DNA of 27,483 nucleotides from an uncultured Erysipelotrichaceae bacterium (GCA_902795975.1 CADBNE010000027.1:1-27483); one strand, 5' to 3'. Shown: positions 17,539-26,900, counted from the first letter of the stretch. Translations and numbers: made by a program. The notes: generated from the sequence alone by a model not told the origin.

Positions 17539-17547
17539 ATTTATTAA

Positions 17548-17709
17548 TATAAAGAATTACAAAGTACTCTTAATTTAGATGCTATTAAGGATTTTGATAA
17601 AACTGTAGTTTTACAAACTAATGATAAATCATATAAAATATCTCCAATAAGAGATAAAAAAGAAGAGAAAAAGGATTATAAATTAGAATTACCTAAAGAA
17701 GAAATATAA
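17548..17709 (+). pseudogene. Start-less small gene remnant
   Basis: A 53-codon open frame ends in TAA at 17707-17709 and has no ATG, GTG or TTG. An in-frame TAA (17545-17547) lies immediately before it. The protein-like reading begins YKELQSTLNLDAIKDFDKTV and continues with LQTNDKSYKISPIRDKKE, ending LELPKEEI; codon use looks coding. I do not recognise the family. With a promoter-like stretch and leader hairpin before it and a clean terminator overlapping its stop, it looks like a small transcription unit whose 5' coding part was deleted or mis-assembled. Confidence 0.55.
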
Positions 17710-17731
17710 AGACTAAAAATAGTCTTTTTTT
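17707..17731 (+). terminator. Rho-independent terminator of the remnant
   Basis: The stem AAAGACTA (17708-17715) with TAGTCTTT (17720-17727) has an AAAA loop and is followed by T. It overlaps the remnant's stop codon. Confidence 0.8.
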
Positions 17732-17819
17732 GTAAAAAAATGTAAAATTTTACTATTAATTATATTAAGTCTATAGTATAATATACTTGATAGTAGAAAA
17801 CTATTAAAAATAATCGGAG

Positions 17820-18938
17820 GTGATTATCTATTGTGTTAGAAATAAGAGATTATTTTTCTTAGGAATAATACTATTTATGATTATGTCTATTTCTGGAATA
17901 TATTCTATAAGTGAAGAAATAATTAATACTTCTTCTGGAATGTCTACAGGTTCTGTAAATATTGAAATTGTAGAATATAGTGAAAACAGTCAACCTTTTT
18001 CAGAAAATGGAAAAATGGTAATGCCTGGTGATGAAATAATTTTGATTCCTAGAATTAATAATCTCGGTGACGAGTGCTATATAAGAACTAAGATTGAATA
18101 TGTTATTGATAATCAAATATTTCCAGTAACTGATTATATAGAAGGTAATTATACTTCATGGAGTAATGAAGATGGGTATTATTATTATGATTCTAAACTG
18201 CCAAAGAAAGATAGTATTGAATTATTTAATAAAGTAATTATTCCAAATTTATCTTCTGATTATAGTGGTAAAAAAGTTGTATTACATATTACTGTAGATG
18301 CTATTCAAGCAAGAAACTTTGATGGTAATTGGAATAATGTAAGAATTAAAAAAAGTATTGATAGAATGTATGATATTGACTATAGAGGAGAGTCATCTGT
18401 AATATATGAAGATAATACAAATCATCATATATATCTAGATAATGGATTTTTTGATAAATTAGGTAATATGCTACCAGGAGATAGTTTTACTGAAAATATT
18501 AAATTAATTAATAGTTCTGATTCAAAAAATGAATATTATTTATCTATAGATTATGATAGTTTATCAGAAAAAGAATTAGAATTACTTAAAAAGATAAAAT
18601 TATTAATAAAAAATAAAGATAATAAAATAATAGTAGATAGTACTATCGCAGATAAAGATAAACATATTCTAGGAACTTATCGAAAATGTGAAGAGGATAA
18701 CTATGTAATTGAAGTATCTTTGCCGAAAGATATAGATAATGAATTTAGTAAAATATTTACTAAAATAAATTGGAAATTCTCGTATAAAACTGTATCTAAA
18801 GTATTAGATGGACACGAAGAGAATAATCCATTGACAGGGGATTTTAATATTAATTTATCTATAATAGTTTTCTTTTTATCAGCAATAGGATTTATTATAG
18901 TTCTATTTGTTGCAAAGAAAACTAATGATATAGAGTAA
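17820..18938 (+). CDS. TasA-like secreted protein with sortase-type C-terminal anchor
   Basis: About 372 residues. The N-terminal hydrophobic segment LFFLGIILFMIMSISGIYSI is followed by MSTGSVNIEIVEY, similar to the TGSVDI stretch of TasA/camelysin proteins, and by MVMPGDEIILIPRINNLGD, the PGD turn of that fold; the second half repeats a similar plan (MLPGDSFTENIKLINSSD). The C-terminus is a textbook sorting signal: NPLTGD (residues 336-341), a hydrophobic span IIVFFLSAIGFIIVLFVA and a charged tail KKTNDIE. It probably anchors a fibre or matrix to the wall through a sortase not in this window. The start is unclear: GTG 17820 is the only conventional in-frame start but lies inside the strong site GGAGGTGAT (17816-17824). 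It lies 19 nt before the TasA-like gene. Confidence 0.85.
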   Translation: MIIYCVRNKRLFFLGIILFMIMSISGIYSISEEIINTSSGMSTGSVNIEIVEYSENSQPFSENGKMVMPGDEIILIPRINNLGDECYIRTKIEYVIDNQIFPVTDYIEGNYTSWSNEDGYYYYDSKLPKKDSIELFNKVIIPNLSSDYSGKKVVLHITVDAIQARNFDGNWNNVRIKKSIDRMYDIDYRGESSVIYEDNTNHHIYLDNGFFDKLGNMLPGDSFTENIKLINSSDSKNEYYLSIDYDSLSEKELELLKKIKLLIKNKDNKIIVDSTIADKDKHILGTYRKCEEDNYVIEVSLPKDIDNEFSKIFTKINWKFSYKTVSKVLDGHEENNPLTGDFNINLSIIVFFLSAIGFIIVLFVAKKTNDIE

Positions 18939-18957
18939 CGTGTAAGAGGGAGATTTT

Positions 18958-19614
18958 ATGAAGAAGAAGAAGATTTTATTTGCAGCTGTTGTTTTACTAC
19001 TAGTATTTGTTGTAGGTGGTGCTATTGCATACTTTACTGATACAGAACAAAAAACTAATACATTTACTATTGGTAGTGTAGATATTACATTGACTGAAGA
19101 TGGTTGGGATGCATTGCCTGATACAAATGATAATGATATTCCAGATGATGCAGAAGATATGATGCCAGGAGAAAGTGTTACAAAAGATCCAACAATTAAT
19201 AATGTATCTACTAAAAATCCTGCATATGTATTTGTTAAAGTAGAAGTACCTTGTACAACTATAGTAGCACCTGCTACTACATCTGAAGAAATATTTACAT
19301 ATAATATAAATGCTGGCTGGACAGAATTAACTGTTGCTAATGAAGTACCAGTAGCTTGTACATCAGGTGGTACTGCTACTCATGTATATTATTATGGTTC
19401 TAATGGAACATTAACTACATTAGCTAAAGCATCATCAGCTAGTACACCAACATCAACAACTAATCCTTTATTTAGTACTATTACATTACGTAGTACATTA
19501 AAAGGTAATGAAGGATTAGATACACAAAAACAAGTTGTTATTACTGGATATGGTATTCAAACAGAAGGATTAACAAATACTACACCAGCAGCTGTATGGG
19601 CAAATTTTGACTAG
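18958..19614 (+). CDS. TasA/camelysin-family fibre subunit with SipW-type signal peptide
   Basis: A 218-residue secreted protein. KKKKILFAAVVLLLVFVVGG is followed by AIAYFTDTEQKTNTFTIGSV, the classic SipW-dependent signal peptide and start of mature TasA-like proteins; DITLTE follows. MMPGESVTKDPTINNVS and AYVFVKVEVP match the family's beta-sandwich core. A segment DTNDNDIPDDAED (near residues 56-68) resembles a bacterial thrombospondin-type-3 calcium-binding loop. TasA forms amyloid-like biofilm fibres; camelysin is a related surface protease-like protein. SipW is encoded 3 nt downstream. GAGGGAG precedes the ATG. The sequence ends VWANFD, TAG stop. This is the likely main fibre subunit of the locus; TasA versus camelysin cannot be decided. 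Confidence 0.88.
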   Translation: MKKKKILFAAVVLLLVFVVGGAIAYFTDTEQKTNTFTIGSVDITLTEDGWDALPDTNDNDIPDDAEDMMPGESVTKDPTINNVSTKNPAYVFVKVEVPCTTIVAPATTSEEIFTYNINAGWTELTVANEVPVACTSGGTATHVYYYGSNGTLTTLAKASSASTPTSTTNPLFSTITLRSTLKGNEGLDTQKQVVITGYGIQTEGLTNTTPAAVWANFD

Positions 19615-19617
19615 TTT

Positions 19618-20091
19618 ATGAAAATAATAAAAGTAATGATTAATACATTATCTTCATTAATTATTATACTTGGTGGTTTATTTTTAATACTTTATATGTA
19701 TGGAATTGTTCCATATGTAGTATTATCTGGTTCTATGGAACCTACAATTGATACTGGTAGTGTATGTTTTATTAATAAGCGTGTTAGTATTAATGATATT
19801 AAAGAGAATGATATTATAGCATTTAAATTAAATGATGGAACATTAGTTACTCATAGAGTTAATAAAATAACCGATGAAGGTATTATCACTAAAGGTGATA
19901 ATAATGAAGATGTTGATAGTAATATAATTAAAAATAATAATTATGTTGGAAAAAATATATTTTGGGTTCCTAAAGTAGGATATGTAATAAAAGCTTTGCA
20001 AACTACTAAGGGAAAAATAGTAACAGTTACATTTATTATATTATTATTTGTTTCTGGATTATTATTTGGAGAAAATAAAAAAGAAAGTTAA
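19618..20091 (+). CDS. sipW: SipW-type signal peptidase I
   Basis: A membrane signal peptidase of the ER/archaeal-like branch (S26B). The 157 residues have an N-terminal span (LIIILGGLFLILYMYG), the catalytic Ser motif LSGSMEPTI (near 36-44), THRV with His in place of the bacterial general-base Lys (near 79-82), KGDNNEDVD as the Asp-containing box, and a C-terminal span (TVTFIILLFVSGLLFG). In Bacillus, SipW removes the signal peptides of TasA and TapA. It follows the TasA-like gene by 3 nt with no clear ribosome site, so translational coupling is likely. It sits beside candidate substrates on both sides. Confidence 0.95.
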   Translation: MKIIKVMINTLSSLIIILGGLFLILYMYGIVPYVVLSGSMEPTIDTGSVCFINKRVSINDIKENDIIAFKLNDGTLVTHRVNKITDEGIITKGDNNEDVDSNIIKNNNYVGKNIFWVPKVGYVIKALQTTKGKIVTVTFIILLFVSGLLFGENKKES

Positions 20092-20114
20092 ATATTAAGA
20101 AAGGATGATGAAAT

Positions 20115-22448
20115 ATGAAGAAAATAAAACTATTTTCAGTTTTATTAGTGCTAAGTATTTCATCTCTTTTTTTTATTAAGGGGATATTTGGATATTTTAC
20201 AAAAGTAACAGTATCTAATGTTAATAATATAACAATATCTCAAAATACAAGTTATACTGTAGTACATGAAATTATGAATTTAGATGGTACTACATATACT
20301 GAATATGAACGTAATACTTATAATAATATTCCATTAGGTACTACAGTAAGTCCTGAGGTATTAAATATTGAAGGATTTACTTCACCAACAATTCAGACAG
20401 TTACTTTAGATAGTTTAAATAATGTAGTAATTACATATAGATATGCAAGAAAACAATATACTTTAACTATTAATAATAGTAATTATGTTACAACAACAAC
20501 TCCAAGTGGTACATATTATTATGGTGAAGAAATACATTTAGTAGCAGCGCCTTTAGATAGTAATGGTAATCCATTTTCTAAATGGACAAATAATGTCACT
20601 AATCGTGATTATACTTTTATAATTAAAAATAATACTACAATAGGACCTTTGTATGCTGAAGGATATAAAATTACTTATATGACAAATAATGGTGAGTCTC
20701 CTATAATAGATTATGTAGCACAAAATCATTCTTTAGGTACATTACCTATAGTTACATATAATGATTGTAATGGAGGTACTGGAGATTATCATCAAAGACA
20801 ATGTACTTATGTATATAAATTTGAAGGTTGGTATAAGGAAGTTAATTTTATAACTCAAGTTAATGAAAATTTTGTACCAAATAAAGATACTGTATTGTAT
20901 GCTAAATGGAATAAAATATATTTTTCTCATGACGAACCTTTTACATGTAATGGTTCTAATTATATAGATACAGAAATTAAAATGTTTAATCAATTAAATG
21001 CAGATAAAAATTTTATTATTACATTTACTGTAGATGAAAATAATGGTTATAATTCATCAACAAATGATAGAGGTACTATATTTACTGATATGAACGAGGT
21101 TGGAGAACCTTTCCCGGGAGTACATTTTTATACAGATCAAAATGAAAATTATACAATAAATATTAATAGAAGCGGTAATAAAGTAAAAAATACTACTAGT
21201 GGCTATGTTACTGGACAAAGTGTTGTTATAAAAAAAGAAAATGGTAAAGTATATTATAGTTATGATAATGGTGCTTTTAATCAAATAAATGACTTTAGTA
21301 CTTTCAATACTTATTTTGATAATTCTGCATCATTTTGTGCAGGTATCAATAAAAATGGTGCATATTATCGTTTCTTTGATGGTGTTATATCTAATATGAG
21401 TGTTGAATTGATAGATCCTGAATATTATGTGTTACACTTTGATTCCAATGGTGGTACAGGAATGATGATAGATCAGGTAATCAGAGTAGGAAAGAGTTCT
21501 ATAATTAATACTAATGCTTTTTTAAATCAAGATGGTACATTTAAGGAATGGAATACATTACCTGATGGTACAGGAACTAGTTATCCAGATAACTATACTA
21601 TTACATCTGATTTAGGTAATAATGGAGATATTATTACTTTATATGCACAATGGCTTCCAGCCGATCATTATTTTGTACATTTTGATTCTAATGGTGGAAT
21701 TGGTACTATGGAAGATCAAAAATTTATTATTGATTCAGTAGTGCAACCATTATCAAAAAATTCTTTTGTAAAAGATAATTATGTATTTGTAGGATGGAAT
21801 ACATCGCCTGATGGTACAGGTACACACTATGATGATGAACAAGCTGTAAGTAATTTAAGCAATACTAATGAAGATGTAATTACTTTATATGCAGAATGGA
21901 TGAAAATACAATATAGTCATCCAGGAGATGCAGTATTTGATGGTACTATAAATACATTTATAGATACAGGTATTAATATATTTAATTCAGATAATATAGA
22001 TAAAGATTTTGAAATAAGATTTACATTTAAGAGTGTTGATAGCGATATATTAAGTGTTTCTCCAACACAACCAACATTCTTTAATGCTAAAGATGAATCT
22101 AATAATAAATATCCTGGAATAAATATTAGATTTAATGGCAGTATTGATACTATGATGGCATCATATAGATGGGGTGGAAGTACTGTAAATGTACCTAGTA
22201 CAGGTATTTCAACAAGTAATGTACCTATTGAATTTGTATATAAAAGAAAAAATGGAGTACTTACTATGCAATATTCATATGAAGGATTTAAAAGTCAAGT
22301 ATATACTTTATTTAATCAAAGTAGTTGGACATTAAATAAACCATTTGCTAGTAATGTAGCATTCGGAGGATATTTTGGAGGTAATAATCAACCTGGAAGA
22401 TTTTTTAAAGGTACATTATCTGATATGATTATTTTAATGAATGATTAA
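20115..22448 (+). CDS. Secreted InlB-repeat and lectin-like adhesin with SipW-type signal
   Basis: A 777-residue secreted protein. The signal region ends GIFGYFTKVTVSNVNNITIS, a form like the AYFTD/N..T pattern cut by SipW, whose gene ends 23 nt upstream. A MucBP-like module (near 46-112) is followed by a bacterial-repeat region (113-180), an InlB repeat (184-265, FEGWY), a lectin/LamG-like domain beginning FTCNGSNYIDTEIKMFNQ (271-435), two further InlB repeats (437-514, 518-596) and a second lectin-like domain, DGTINTFIDTGINIFN (598-776). No C-terminal anchor is seen, so it may be released or bound to the matrix. AAAGGATG supports the ATG at 20115. A terminator follows. Ligand unknown. Confidence 0.85.
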   Translation: MKKIKLFSVLLVLSISSLFFIKGIFGYFTKVTVSNVNNITISQNTSYTVVHEIMNLDGTTYTEYERNTYNNIPLGTTVSPEVLNIEGFTSPTIQTVTLDSLNNVVITYRYARKQYTLTINNSNYVTTTTPSGTYYYGEEIHLVAAPLDSNGNPFSKWTNNVTNRDYTFIIKNNTTIGPLYAEGYKITYMTNNGESPIIDYVAQNHSLGTLPIVTYNDCNGGTGDYHQRQCTYVYKFEGWYKEVNFITQVNENFVPNKDTVLYAKWNKIYFSHDEPFTCNGSNYIDTEIKMFNQLNADKNFIITFTVDENNGYNSSTNDRGTIFTDMNEVGEPFPGVHFYTDQNENYTININRSGNKVKNTTSGYVTGQSVVIKKENGKVYYSYDNGAFNQINDFSTFNTYFDNSASFCAGINKNGAYYRFFDGVISNMSVELIDPEYYVLHFDSNGGTGMMIDQVIRVGKSSIINTNAFLNQDGTFKEWNTLPDGTGTSYPDNYTITSDLGNNGDIITLYAQWLPADHYFVHFDSNGGIGTMEDQKFIIDSVVQPLSKNSFVKDNYVFVGWNTSPDGTGTHYDDEQAVSNLSNTNEDVITLYAEWMKIQYSHPGDAVFDGTINTFIDTGINIFNSDNIDKDFEIRFTFKSVDSDILSVSPTQPTFFNAKDESNNKYPGINIRFNGSIDTMMASYRWGGSTVNVPSTGISTSNVPIEFVYKRKNGVLTMQYSYEGFKSQVYTLFNQSSWTLNKPFASNVAFGGYFGGNNQPGRFFKGTLSDMIILMND

Positions 22449-22473
22449 AAGACTAGATTAAACTAGTCTTTTT
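22447..22473 (+). terminator. Rho-independent terminator of the TasA-SipW-adhesin operon
   Basis: A perfect 10-bp stem, AAAAGACTAG (22447-22456) with CTAGTCTTTT (22463-22472), has an ATTAAA loop. It begins inside the stop codon. Confidence 0.88.
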
Positions 22474-22519
22474 ATATACATAAATATGTAAATATATATA
22501 TAGTATTAATATGTAAAAG

Positions 22520-22548
22520 TTGAAAAATACCAAGTACTATGCTAAAAT
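22520..22548 (+). promoter_or_regulatory. Promoter of the Asn/Ser-rich protein
   Basis: TTGAAA (22520-22525), a 17-nt spacer and TAAAAT (22543-22548) lie 17 nt before the start codon; AGGTGA then serves as the ribosome site. Confidence 0.7.
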
Positions 22549-22565
22549 GAAGCTAGGTGATAGTT

Positions 22566-23348
22566 ATGGGTAAGAATAAAAGGGAAAAAGACTTAGAACT
22601 AGATGAAGAATTAGAAAACGAAGAAGAGATAGATGAAGATGAATTAATGTCTGAAGAAGAAATTATTGATGACGAAGATTTAGATGAAGAAGAGACTAGT
22701 ACTAGAAACAAAATAATTATATTCTCTACTATATTTGTATTACTTTTTATAGCTTGTATAGCGCTTATTATAGGTAAAGCAAATAGTAATAAAGATAAAA
22801 AATCTAATAGTAATTCAAACAGTAATACTAGAAGAACAGTAGTTAGTAATTCAAATAGTAATACTTTAAGTAGTAATGTAGTTAGTAATTCAAATATAAT
22901 AAGTAACTCTAATATAGTCAGTAATTCAAATGTAATTAGTAATTCTAATAGTAATCTATTAAGTAATAGTAATTTGTTAAGTAATAGTAATATTAATTTA
23001 ATGAGTAATAGTAATAAAGTAAGTAATAGTAATAAAGTAAGTAATAGTAATAAAGTAAGTAATAGTAATAAAGTAAGTAATAGAAATACTACAAGTAATA
23101 AAGTATCTAATAAAACTAGTAATGTAACAAGTAATACTAGTTCAAATAATACAAGTAATACTACTAGTAATCCTAGTAGCAATACAGTAACAAGTAATTC
23201 AAATAATAATGAAGAACCACCTGTTACAAGTAATTCTAATAGTAATGAAGAACCACCTGTTACAAGTAATTCTAACAATAATGAAGAACCACCTGTAACA
23301 AGTAATTCAAATAATAATGATGAATCAAATAATGGAGAAGGAAATTAA
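22566..23348 (+). CDS. Single-pass membrane protein with acidic N-terminus and Asn/Ser-rich stalk
   Basis: About 260 residues; ATG 22566 is preferred over the upstream GTG 22557 because AGGTGA ends just before it. The first 45 residues are strongly acidic (LDEELENEEEIDEDE), then one membrane span, IIIFSTIFVLLFIACIALII, and an outside tail of about 190 residues made almost only of Ser, Asn, Thr and Val. The tail includes KVSNSN units and three copies of TSNSNNNEEPPV-like repeats. It resembles wall-crossing spacers of surface proteins. No enzymatic domain is visible, and I do not recognise a family. An antisense Leu-rich reading is an artefact of the repeats. Confidence 0.8.
   Translation: MGKNKREKDLELDEELENEEEIDEDELMSEEEIIDDEDLDEEETSTRNKIIIFSTIFVLLFIACIALIIGKANSNKDKKSNSNSNSNTRRTVVSNSNSNTLSSNVVSNSNIISNSNIVSNSNVISNSNSNLLSNSNLLSNSNINLMSNSNKVSNSNKVSNSNKVSNSNKVSNRNTTSNKVSNKTSNVTSNTSSNNTSNTTSNPSSNTVTSNSNNNEEPPVTSNSNSNEEPPVTSNSNNNEEPPVTSNSNNNDESNNGEGN
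23004..23075 (+). repeat. Four perfect 18-bp tandem repeats
   Basis: AGTAATAGTAATAAAGTA is repeated four times head to tail, each unit encoding six residues (KVSNSN register), with decayed copies on both sides. Copy number may vary by slippage without changing frame. Confidence 0.95.
23190..23330 (+). repeat. 36-bp coding tandem repeats
   Basis: Three near-identical 36-bp units (23190-23225, 23226-23261, 23262-23297) encode TSNSNxNEEPPV, and a fourth diverged unit follows. They lie at the end of the Asn/Ser stalk. Confidence 0.9.
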
Positions 23349-23399
23349 TAAGTATTGATAAATATTCAATAATTGTTTATACTATTCCTAGGTGATATG

Positions 23400-23879
23400 A
23401 TGAAAAAAATATTGGAATTTGTATTGTTGATTATAGTTAGTCTAACTTTAAATGGTTGTGGATGTAGTAAAAAGAAAGATAAAGAAATAATTACAACTTG
23501 TTCTTTAATAAGTGATCAAAGTGCTAGTGGCTATAAATTAGAGACTGAATATAAAATATATTCTAAAAAAGATATAGTTACTAAAATAAAATCTAAAACA
23601 ACTATTGCATCTGAACAAGAACAAGTATTAAAAAGATTTGAAGAAGACTATAAAAAACAATATGAAAAAAATAAAAATACATATGGCGGATATGATTATG
23701 ATTTAAAAATAAATAAAGATACATTAGTATTAAATTTATCTATCGACTATAGCAAATATGATATGAATAAATTCGTTGAAGATAATGTTGCAATGAAGGA
23801 ATATGTTGATAAAGACAATAAATTTACTCTAGAAGGCGCTAAAAAATATTACAATTCTGTAGGCGCTAATTGTAAATAA
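23400..23879 (+). CDS. Putative lipoprotein, possibly DUF1307/YehR-like
   Basis: About 159 residues from ATG 23400 (ATG 23397 directly precedes; AGGTGAT at 23390-23396 fits 23400 better). A short basic start, hydrophobic stretch and NGC (LTLNGCGCSKKKDKE) form a lipobox-like site, so the mature protein is probably lipid-linked outside the membrane. The body (YKLETEYKIYSKKDIVTKIK, LKRFEEDYKKQYE, LNLSIDYSKYD) looks like DUF1307/YehR lipoproteins of unknown function, but I hold this only loosely. The C-terminal Cys is close to the end (ANCK). It ends in a strong terminator. Confidence 0.8.
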   Translation: MKKILEFVLLIIVSLTLNGCGCSKKKDKEIITTCSLISDQSASGYKLETEYKIYSKKDIVTKIKSKTTIASEQEQVLKRFEEDYKKQYEKNKNTYGGYDYDLKINKDTLVLNLSIDYSKYDMNKFVEDNVAMKEYVDKDNKFTLEGAKKYYNSVGANCK

Positions 23880-23909
23880 ATAATACTTGAAAATAGTATT
23901 ATTTTTTTT
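23879..23909 (+). terminator. Rho-independent terminator of the lipoprotein gene
   Basis: A 9-bp stem, AATAATACT (23879-23887) with AGTATTATT (23895-23903), has a 7-nt loop and is followed by T6. Confidence 0.88.
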
Positions 23910-23910
23910 A

Positions 23911-23939
23911 TTGAAAAAAAACGGATATTTGGTTATAAT
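23911..23939 (+). promoter_or_regulatory. Promoter of the second giant surface protein
   Basis: TTGAAA (23911-23916), a 17-nt spacer and TATAAT (23934-23939) begin right after the terminator; AGGTGAG precedes the start codon. Confidence 0.8.
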
Positions 23940-23970
23940 AAAAGTATAGTAGAAGAATAGGTGAGATGGT

Positions 23971-26900
23971 ATGAAGTCTAAAAAAATATTATTATTTGTA
24001 ATTGCTTTAATAGGAACTTTTATGATTAATATAAAAGGTGTTTTTGCTTTAGATATTAGTGTTAGTGATGTTAAAGTAAATAAAAATGGTGGAGATATAT
24101 TATTAGGTGATACTAGTTTTGATGATAAGAATATTAATTCTAGTATCGAATTTAATGAATTAAATGATTATGTAATATATCAAATTACATTAAAGAATAA
24201 TGATTCAGAAGATTATACTATAGATAGTATTAAAGATAATAATACTAATGAAAATATTAGTGTTTCATATAGTTATGATGATAAGAAAATAAGTTCAAAA
24301 GGAACTCAAAATGTATATGTAACATTAAAATATAATAAAAAACTATATAATAAAGATAGTATATCTTTAAATGATTTAACATTTACTTTGAATCTATTAG
24401 ATTCAAATGGTAATTCTAAGAGTACTATTATAAATCCAATTACAGGAGATAGTATTTTAAGATATATTTTAATATTTATTGTAAGCTTAATACTTATATT
24501 TTTTGGATTACTATTAATTAAAAGAAGAAAAAGTAAATTATTCTTAGTATTCTTAATAGCTTTAATACCAAGTGTAGTATTTGCTAAGAAAAATTTAAGT
24601 ATTAGTATAAGGTTTACTAATATTACTATTAAAGGAGAAATGTTACCATATACAGTAACTATTAAGGATTCTAATGGTACTTCTACTGAAAGAACAGTTA
24701 TATATGAACAACCAGTAGGAAACTTACCAGAGGTATCTAAGGTAGGATATACATTTGATAAATATGAAGATCAAGATGGTAATAAAATAACTGAAGATAC
24801 TATAGTAAAAGGTAATCTAACAGTTACGCCTAAGTTTAATCCTATAACATATGATATTACATATGATTATGCAGGAGGAAATGCATCAAATCCAGAACAT
24901 TATACAATTGAAGACGATATAACATTATCTCAACCTACAAGAAATGGTTATACATTCTTAGGATGGACAGGAACAAATATAAATGAAGTACAAAATAGTG
25001 TTAGAATACAAAATAGTACAGGTAATTTAAACTTTGTAGCGCATTGGTCTACTAATCAAAATACTCCATATAGAGTAATACATAAGTATCAAAAGTTAGA
25101 TGGTACATATGAAGAAGTAGTTCAAAATTTAGAAGGACCAACAGATGAAGAAGTAACAGTTGCTTTATTAAATAGAGATGGATTTACAGGGCCTCAACAA
25201 TTGACAAGTATTACAATAGTAGCTGTAGAAAATGAAGAAGATATACCTACAGTAACTTATACTTATACAAGAAATAATTATAGTTTAACATTAAATGATG
25301 ATATAGAAACAACCTTTACAAAACCATCATATCCATTTGGTACTAAAATAACATTAACAGCAAAAGATAAAGATAATTATGAGTTTATAAAATGGAGTAA
25401 TGGAGAAACTACTAAGACTATTACATTTAATATAACAGGAAATACCGAAATATATCCAATTTATTCAAGAATAAAATATACAGTAACATATGATCCTATG
25501 GATGGAGAAATATCTCCAACATCACAAGAAGTAAATGCGGGAGAACGTATTACTACTTTACCAATACCAACAGCACCTACAGGTAAATCATTTGATGGAT
25601 GGTATACAGAAGAAACTGGTGGTAGTAAAGTAAATGATGGATATACACCAACAGGTAATATAACATTATATGCTAGATATTATACTGATATATCAGGTTC
25701 AACAATAACACCAAGTAGTATATCAGTAAAAGTAGGAGAAACAAGTACAATAGCAGTTAATGATATAGAAGAAGAATATACATTTGAATCAAGTGATACT
25801 AATATAGCTGCTGTAAATAATAATGGAGTGGTAACTGGAACAGGAGTAGGTACTACAACAATAACTATAACTGGAACATCTAGTGGTAAAACAAAAACAA
25901 TTGATGTGACAGTTACTCAATCAAAGTATACAGTAACATATAATGCAGGAGAAGGAACAATATCTCCAACAACACAAGAAGTGAATGTGGGAAGTAGTAT
26001 TACTACTTTACCAATACCAACAGCACCTACAGGTAAATCATTTGATGGATGGTATACAGAAGAAACTGGTGGTAATAAAGTAAATGATGGTTATACACCA
26101 ACAGGAGATATAACATTATATGCAAGATATAGTGTTCAAAGTTATACTGTATCATTTAATACTAATGGTGGATCAAATGTACCTAGTCAAACAATTAAAT
26201 ATGGTGGTAAAGTTACTAGACCAACAACAAATCCAACTAAAACAAATTATATATTTGTAAATTGGTATACAGATGATAGTTATAATACAGTATTTGATTT
26301 TGATAATACTACAATAACAAGTAATACAATAGTATATGCTAAATTTAAAAAAGATACATTCCCAGTTGTATTTAGTGAACCAGGAGAATGTACATTTAAT
26401 GGTTCATCTGGAGTAATTACAGGTAGTAATTGTAGTTACGCTAATGGTACAAATAAATATATAGATACAGGTATTAATCTATATAATACATCTAATCATG
26501 ATAAAGACTATGAAATAGGATTTACAATAGTAAGCTATGATTATTCTGAAAATGTAACTCAAGCAACATTTATGAATACTAAATTAGAAGGAAATAATTA
26601 TCCAGGATTAGTATTCAGAAAATCAGATAAAGATAATACAAAACTTGATTTATCGTCAAGAAAAACATCATCTTCTAATGAAAGAAAATATTTGGATTAT
26701 ACTGAAGGGATGACAGTTAAATTATATAGAATTTACAATGAAGATTTAGATACTCAAGAAATATTTTATAGTATAAATGATGAAGATAAAGTAAAAATAA
26801 ACAATTTATCACAATTTAATCCAATATTTAATTTAAGTGTATGGTTTGGAGCAGCTCCAACAAATGCATCAGCAACTTCAGCACAAAGAATTCTAGTTGG

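Noticed and set aside
22553..23278. Long antisense Leu-rich ORF on the minus strand
   Set aside because: It is the reverse reading of the Asn/Ser repeat DNA, has no ribosome site and low-complexity Leu content; the plus-strand gene has promoter, ribosome site and membrane span.
22800..23330. CRISPR-like array from regular short repeats
   Set aside because: Units of 18 and 36 bp are contiguous, in frame and coding; there are no unique spacers and no cas genes.
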